DNA from: Haloplanus sp. HW8-1
GTDB taxonomy: Archaea > Halobacteriota > Halobacteria > Halobacteriales > Haloferacaceae
Length of the DNA: 64,000 nucleotides
NCBI RefSeq assembly: GCF_023703795.1
Contig: NZ_CP098518.1
Coordinates: 2,170,001-2,234,000, forward strand
Direction of reading: 5' to 3'
Shown: positions 59,657 through 64,000 of the stretch, one piece after another
Layout: every line of letters begins with the position of its first letter
Position numbering within the stretch: position 1 is the stretch's first letter
Notes under the pieces: generated by a model
The model's database searches: none
What the model saw: only the letters and a program-made list of their open reading frames with translations
What the model was told of the DNA's origin: nothing
Translations under genes and position numbers: made by a program

Positions 59657-60280
59657 TCACTGCTCTTCCCCGCAGGCGGGACAGAACCCCGCAGTCGCCG
59701 GAATCTCGGTCCCACAGTAGATGCAAAAGGCCGAGTCGTCGTCGGTTCCCGACGGGTCCGGGTTCGGCTCGGGCGCCGGATCGGGCTCCGTCGGTTCCGG
59801 ATCACCCACCGCCGACTCCACGTGTTCGCCGCCGACGGTCGCGTCGTCGAGGACGCTGTCCTCGATGTCGGTCTCCCCGCTCCCACCGACCTCGGAGTCC
59901 TTGACGACGCTGTCGTCGACGACGGTTCGCCCGCCTTCGCCCTCGCCGCCGGCACCGATCGTCGACCCGTCGACGATGCTGTCGTCGACCGTGGTGCTCC
60001 GGTCGTGTACCTCCGTGCTGTCGTCGACGACGGTGGTGCTCCGATCGACGTCCTTGCGCTGGTCTCCGACGACCACGTCGCCGTCCGATTCGACCGACTC
60101 GACGGCGTCCTCCGCGGCCGAGACGGCGTCGTCGACCAGGCCGCCGATGCCGTCGCCCCCGCCGTCGTCGGCCGACGTCGGGGTCGTCGCGCCGTCCCGT
60201 CCCTCGGCCGACGCTCCGTCGGCGCAGGCCGGACACTCCGCTCCGCTGTACACCTCGTTGTGTCGGTCGCAGTAGGGCAT
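59657..60280 (-). CDS. Two-zinc-ribbon protein with a repeated D/S/T-rich module
   Basis: The 207-residue protein has an N-terminal zinc knuckle (MPYCDRHNEVYSGAECPACA DG), a C-terminal zinc ribbon (CIYCGTEIPATAGFCPACGEE) and between them a repetitive region: VDRSTTVVDDSTEVHDRSTT VDDSIVDGS, VVDDSVVKDSEV and IEDSVLDDATV. These short periodic repeats resemble a left-handed or right-handed beta helix. The same module closes the neighbouring gene at 60284, whose end is 3 nt upstream of this start. The operon partners suggest a membrane-linked complex. Confidence 0.72.
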   Translation of the reverse strand: MPYCDRHNEVYSGAECPACADGASAEGRDGATTPTSADDGGGDGIGGLVDDAVSAAEDAVESVESDGDVVVGDQRKDVDRSTTVVDDSTEVHDRSTTVDDSIVDGSTIGAGGEGEGGRTVVDDSVVKDSEVGGSGETDIEDSVLDDATVGGEHVESAVGDPEPTEPDPAPEPNPDPSGTDDDSAFCIYCGTEIPATAGFCPACGEEQ

Positions 60281-60283
60281 CGG

Positions 60284-61429
60284 TCAGTCCTCCTCGCCTC
60301 CGCCGTCGATGTCGGAGCGGTTGACGACGCTGTCCTCGACGGTGGTGCTCTCGTCGTGGATCTCCGTACTCCGATCGACCGCCGTCGTGCTCTCGTCAAC
60401 GCGTTTCTCCTGGTCGCCGGCGACCACGTCACCCTCGACGGTGATCTCCGTTCCCCCGCCGATCGATCCGACCCCCGCGTACCGGAACTCCTCGACGTCC
60501 GGCGGTTGCTTGCGCGTCCGCTCGATCATCGACGTGAACGTCTGCCGGACTCCCTCCCGCTGTCCGGCCGGGTCCGCGACGGTCCGCCAGGCCCGGCTGG
60601 CGACCTGTCCCGATCCGTGGTCCGACACGTCCGCGGGCACCAGAGCCGATCGCTCCCAGACGGCGTCCACGTCGAACACCCACGGGCCGACGGCATCGAC
60701 GTCGTTGTTTGACCGGATGTGTTCGAGGAGGTCCGGCGTGAGAATCCCGACCCGGTCGGCGATCGTCAGCGACCCCTCGTCCGTGCGGATCTCGGGGTTG
60801 ACCACCGCGACGTTCCGGCCGAGAGTCACGTCGTCGCGTGCGCTCACCGAGAAGGCAAAGAGATCCGACGCCTCGAGGATCCCCTCCGAACGCACGTCCC
60901 CGATCACGACCAGCGGGGCGTTCGCCCGGAGCGTCGTCTCCGCGGTCACCGCCCCGTAGACGACGGTCGGTTCCTCGACCGTCACGTGATCCCCGATCAC
61001 GTCGCCGTACACCTGCACGGGTCGTGGCTCCCAGTCGTCCATCCGGGATCCCGGCGCCGTGACGTCGACTTGGCCCTCCGAGACGACCGATCCCACGATC
61101 CGTGCGCCGACCACTGGGGTCCCCTCCCCGTCGGCGCCCGAGTGGGCCGCCCCGCCGTGTTCGAGGCTCACGGCGCTGCGGCCGAACACGTCGCCGTGGA
61201 TCTGAACTCCGTACTTGCAGTCGACCTCGTCGGCGTAGATACCCACGTCCTCCTGGGGGTTGTAGATGGAGCCTTTCTCTAGGGTGACCTGCCAGTTGAG
61301 CTGACGGTACGCGTTCTCGCGGGGCACGAGCGCCTCTTCGCAGGTCTGGTCGGCCCTGACCGTCGCGAAGTTCGTGTTGTCGGTCTCGATCTTATCCGAG
61401 GTGATCGCCCCTTTGGCCTCCTCAGGCAT
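60284..61429 (-). CDS. Bactofilin-like polymer-forming beta-repeat protein
   Basis: The 381-residue protein is mostly a series of short strands with the bactofilin/polymer-forming pattern: VGIYADEVDCKYGVQIHGDV FGRSAVSLE, VVGARIVGSVVSEGQVDV, VYGDVIGDHVTVEEPTVVYG AVTAETTLRANAPLVVIGDV RSEG, and VTLGRNVAVVNPEIRTDEGS. Bactofilins form cytoskeleton-like filaments at the membrane. The C-terminal part (VDESTTAVDRSTEIHDESTT VEDSVVNRS) repeats the module of the next gene. Its start overlaps the upstream coiled-coil gene by 8 nt, so translation is coupled. Confidence 0.72.
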   Translation of the reverse strand: MPEEAKGAITSDKIETDNTNFATVRADQTCEEALVPRENAYRQLNWQVTLEKGSIYNPQEDVGIYADEVDCKYGVQIHGDVFGRSAVSLEHGGAAHSGADGEGTPVVGARIVGSVVSEGQVDVTAPGSRMDDWEPRPVQVYGDVIGDHVTVEEPTVVYGAVTAETTLRANAPLVVIGDVRSEGILEASDLFAFSVSARDDVTLGRNVAVVNPEIRTDEGSLTIADRVGILTPDLLEHIRSNNDVDAVGPWVFDVDAVWERSALVPADVSDHGSGQVASRAWRTVADPAGQREGVRQTFTSMIERTRKQPPDVEEFRYAGVGSIGGGTEITVEGDVVAGDQEKRVDESTTAVDRSTEIHDESTTVEDSVVNRSDIDGGGEED

Positions 61430-62408
61430 CCGCCGTCACCTCGCGTCGGTCCGTGGGTGTCTCGGAGCCCTCGTCTCTCTCCTGCCGACCGCCGTCGCGC
61501 AACTGGTACTCCTCCAGCGCGTCGACGAAGCGATCTAGCGTCTCGTCGCGCTGCCGGAGGACGTCCGGATCCGCGAACGCGCCATCCTGCCGGGCGAGTT
61601 GGTCGCGAACCTCGTCGCGTGTCACGTACTCCCTCACCGCGTCCGTCATGTCGCCGTACCGGTGGGTCGGATGCTCTTGGAGGTAGTTCACGTAGGGCTG
61701 GGTGCGACTGGGCGATCCGTTGGCGCTGTCCCGCGCCAGCACCGGGAGGACGCGAACCTCCTCCTGACCGTCTCGCTCGATGCCGACCACCCAGAACGGG
61801 ACCGACACCGTCGTCGCCCCCGAGATACCGGGGATGGGCGTCTGGAGCGAATCGATGGTGTTGGCGGTCTTCTCGCGGTCGTCGAGGAAGTCGTTGATCG
61901 CCGTCAGGAACCCGTTGCGGCTCTCGATCACCGCGTCCAGACGACGATCGTACGCCCTCGCCGGCCCGTCGCTCAGTCGACTCGCGGTCGATGCCGTCAC
62001 CGTCCGACGCTCCTCGACGCCGGCGAACTCCTCCTCCAACTGGTCGAACTGTTCGCGGTTGCCGGAGATGGCCCCAACGAAGCGGTCCTTCAGCCGGCGG
62101 ATGCTGTCGCGGTAGTCCTCCAATACGTCGTTCCGGCGCCGCTGGAACTCCGCACGTTTTCGATCGACCTGCTCTTTGAGGTCGTCGACCAGGTCCTCCA
62201 TCGCCTCGCGCTGGGCCGCCGCCTTCGTCTGTTCGATCCGCTCGAAGCCCTGTTCCAGTTGGTCGATGCGCTGTTCCAAGCTCCTGAGCTGTGCGTTCGT
62301 GTCCTCGATCGAACTCCGGAGACTGGAGATCTCCCCCTTGATACCGCTCGCGGCCGCCTCGCCGACCTCTCGTGCGCTCCGGCTGGTGAGCGAGACTTTC
62401 TCCGCCAT
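61422..62408 (-). CDS. Coiled-coil protein of the five-gene operon
   Basis: The 328-residue protein begins MAEKVSLTSRSAREVGEAA. It has a long coiled coil (SLRSSIEDTNAQLRSLEQRI DQLEQGFERIEQTKAAAQRE, about 30-120) and then a mixed domain including TIDSLQTPIPGISGATTVSV PFWVVG, which probably packs against the matching PFYL region of the upstream gene. It ends with an acidic tail. The ATG overlaps the stop of the 62408 gene by 1 nt (TAATG). Function unknown; an adaptor role is suggested by the coil and the context. Confidence 0.72.
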   Translation of the reverse strand: MAEKVSLTSRSAREVGEAAASGIKGEISSLRSSIEDTNAQLRSLEQRIDQLEQGFERIEQTKAAAQREAMEDLVDDLKEQVDRKRAEFQRRRNDVLEDYRDSIRRLKDRFVGAISGNREQFDQLEEEFAGVEERRTVTASTASRLSDGPARAYDRRLDAVIESRNGFLTAINDFLDDREKTANTIDSLQTPIPGISGATTVSVPFWVVGIERDGQEEVRVLPVLARDSANGSPSRTQPYVNYLQEHPTHRYGDMTDAVREYVTRDEVRDQLARQDGAFADPDVLRQRDETLDRFVDALEEYQLRDGGRQERDEGSETPTDRREVTADA

Positions 62409-63961
62409 TATCGCAGCCTCCGTTCGACCGTCCTGGCCGCCTCGTAGTCGGACCTGACCTGGTGGTAGTCGCGCTCGGCGCGTTCCTTGATCTGCTCGTA
62501 CTGTGTCATATCGATCATCTTCTGCTCTTTGTTCTGTCTGACTTCCTCGGCGTCGCGTTCCAGATCTTCGGCGCTCTCCATGATCGGCTCGCGGAAGGCA
62601 TAGTAGAGACTCCGCCACGTCTCTCCGAAGACGGCCCCGCTGTCCGGCACCCGCGCCGTCTCCACGTCGCCGTGGATCTCACAGTGCCCGCGTCCGGTCC
62701 CCAGATCGGGAAGGGTGTTGAACGCTCGTTTGAGCGACTCGGTGAGTTCGGGAATCTCCCGCTGGATGTCGTTACGGATCTTCTCCGTGAACTGCCCGTC
62801 GTACCCCTCGTCGAGGTCACGGTCGCTCAGCGCCGCGCCGAGACTCCCCGTCTCCGAACTGAGGATCTCGGACACCAGATCCAGCCGTCCGTCGATGTCC
62901 TCGACCCGCTCGGCGAGACACTCCGCACACACGTGTCGGTGGACGGCCGCCCCGACCGTCTCGCTGTACGCGTCGTAATGATCGGTCACCGCCTCCTCGT
63001 TCGTCTGAAGGCGTTCGGCGAACGCCGTCGCCTGCTCGTTGACGAACCGCCGCTGCTCGCGTGCCTGGGAGAGCAGGTCACCGCTCACCGCTTCTTGCTC
63101 GACGCCACGGATCTCGTCGACCGCCGCCTCGCTCTCGGCGGCCGACCGCCGGGTCGGCACGACCGGCAGGCCGTTCCCCTCCGTGAGGACGCCCCGCTCG
63201 GCGAACGTCCGAATGCTCTCGCTTTTCGCGTCGTTCGCGTGGACGTTCACCTCGACCACGTCGTGGGTGACGTCCGACGCGATGTCGGTCATCCCATCGA
63301 TTCGGTCGAGTAGCGGCCGTTCGAGTTGGCCGTGTTCGGCCACGTCCGGCGCGAACTGCTCCGCGAACGACGGCGAGACGACCGACTCGCCGCCGAGTTC
63401 CGCGTCGTAGGTGTCGATCAGTTCTTCGAGGCACTCGCCCTCGCTCGTCAGTGCGTCGCCGTCGATGTTCGCGAGTTCCAGGCGCGTCTCCGGCGCCTGG
63501 TTGAGGCCGTCGAAGATCATGAACCGCTCTTGGTACGGGATCAGATAGAACGGGACCGTCACCTGCGAGACGAACGACACCTCGCCGTCGGGCTCGTTGT
63601 CCCGAATGTTGCGGCGGTTGGTCTCGATCCGCTCGATCGCCTCCTGATACTGCATGTATGCGTATCCGCCGCTCCCCGCGGCGAGCAACACGCCGAGGCC
63701 GATCAGCGGGAGCGAGGGACTCTGCCCCCCGACTGCCCCGAACACGAGGAGGAGGAGTCCGACTCCGACACCCCCCGCGCCGAGTAGTTTCATCCGCCGT
63801 TTTCGATCCTCCGCCTCGTCGATGGCATCTTCGTACTGTTTTCTCCGCTCGAAGAACTCCCCTGCCGCGTCGGCAAATGCCCGGGCGAGTACCTCGGTCC
63901 TGGCGACCCGATCGTCCACCGGTCCGTCGTCCCCGAGCATCCCCGGTGCCTGATAACTCAT
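62408..63961 (-). CDS. Two-TM coiled-coil membrane protein, first gene of the operon
   Basis: The 517-residue protein has an N-terminal helix (FADAAGEFFERRKQYEDAID EAEDRKRR), then two transmembrane segments (LLGAGGVGVGLLLLVFGAVG and LPLIGLGVLLAAGSGGYAYM) in a hairpin. The remainder is cytoplasmic, with VSQVTVPFYLIPYQERFMIF, long helices and a Cys-His cluster (HRHVCAECLAERVEDIDGRL, and GRGHCEIHGDVE) that may bind zinc. A TATA box lies 29 nt upstream. It is probably the membrane anchor of the complex. Confidence 0.75.
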   Translation of the reverse strand: MSYQAPGMLGDDGPVDDRVARTEVLARAFADAAGEFFERRKQYEDAIDEAEDRKRRMKLLGAGGVGVGLLLLVFGAVGGQSPSLPLIGLGVLLAAGSGGYAYMQYQEAIERIETNRRNIRDNEPDGEVSFVSQVTVPFYLIPYQERFMIFDGLNQAPETRLELANIDGDALTSEGECLEELIDTYDAELGGESVVSPSFAEQFAPDVAEHGQLERPLLDRIDGMTDIASDVTHDVVEVNVHANDAKSESIRTFAERGVLTEGNGLPVVPTRRSAAESEAAVDEIRGVEQEAVSGDLLSQAREQRRFVNEQATAFAERLQTNEEAVTDHYDAYSETVGAAVHRHVCAECLAERVEDIDGRLDLVSEILSSETGSLGAALSDRDLDEGYDGQFTEKIRNDIQREIPELTESLKRAFNTLPDLGTGRGHCEIHGDVETARVPDSGAVFGETWRSLYYAFREPIMESAEDLERDAEEVRQNKEQKMIDMTQYEQIKERAERDYHQVRSDYEAARTVERRLR

Positions 63962-63985
63962 ACGGTCGGAAATACTCTACCCGCT

Positions 63986-63995
63986 ACATAAAATT
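63986..63995 (-). promoter_or_regulatory. TATA box of the five-gene operon
   Basis: On the minus strand AATTTTATGT is centred about 29 nt before the ATG at 63961, so the message is probably leaderless. The window ends just upstream of it. Confidence 0.55.
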
Positions 63996-64000
63996 GGGGC

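Noticed and set aside
1-64000. CRISPR arrays, rRNA genes or further tRNA genes
   Set aside because: I found no regularly spaced identical repeats and no rRNA-like or second cloverleaf sequence while reading the window. A dedicated scan (for example tRNAscan or a repeat finder) would settle it.

Overview
This window is chromosomal DNA from a haloarchaeon (class Halobacteria). It is GC-rich, and its predicted proteins are strongly acidic. Archaeal markers include GatD, class III-signal type IV pilins, leaderless genes with TATA boxes about 25-30 nt upstream, and Tat lipoproteins. The genus cannot be fixed from the sequence alone.

Layout. 1-1250: the 3' end of an unknown gene, a HicA-like toxin gene with a decayed HicB, and a tyrosine-recombinase relic. 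1253-1627: a small conserved gene and tRNA-Val(CAC). 1614-12673: a putative 11-kb integrative island bounded by a 14-bp copy of the tRNA-Val 3' end. It carries an AddAB/RecB-like helicase-nuclease pair, an orphan HicB, two intact tyrosine recombinases, a cupin, a VapBC pair and decayed DNA. 12829-46000: mostly core chromosome. This includes a small catabolic cluster (SMP-30 lactonase, double cupin, HpcH aldolase), a gene graveyard near 18.8-19.4 kb, the proton-translocating transhydrogenase (pntB, alpha2, alpha1), gatD with an acetyltransferase, a UspA/cupin/nitroreductase group, a 1030-residue GT2 + GT-C fusion glycosyltransferase, a KaiC-like ATPase, NAD kinase, carB and three tandem type IV pilin paralogues.

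46172-53866: the sdhCDBA operon (succinate dehydrogenase), split between sdhB and sdhA by a 4.2-kb integrative element (48012-52185). The element is flanked by a 16-bp near-perfect repeat of the sdhB 3' end. Its integrase lies next to sdhA, and the sdhB C-terminus is rebuilt at the other junction. sdhA is therefore cut off from the operon promoter, and its only nearby upstream DNA is the element's end.

53965-64000: an AspA/AstE-like deacylase, a DUF1405-like membrane protein with an AlkA-type glycosylase, a CNNM/CorC-like protein, an ATP-grasp + retropepsin-like fusion, and an operon-like run of five genes. The run (58799-63961) encodes a two-TM coiled-coil protein, a soluble coiled-coil protein, a polymer-forming (bactofilin-like) beta-repeat protein, a zinc-ribbon protein sharing a repeat module with it, and a helical-repeat protein. 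No function can be assigned to it from homology I recognise. It and the split sdh operon are the two most interesting parts of the window.
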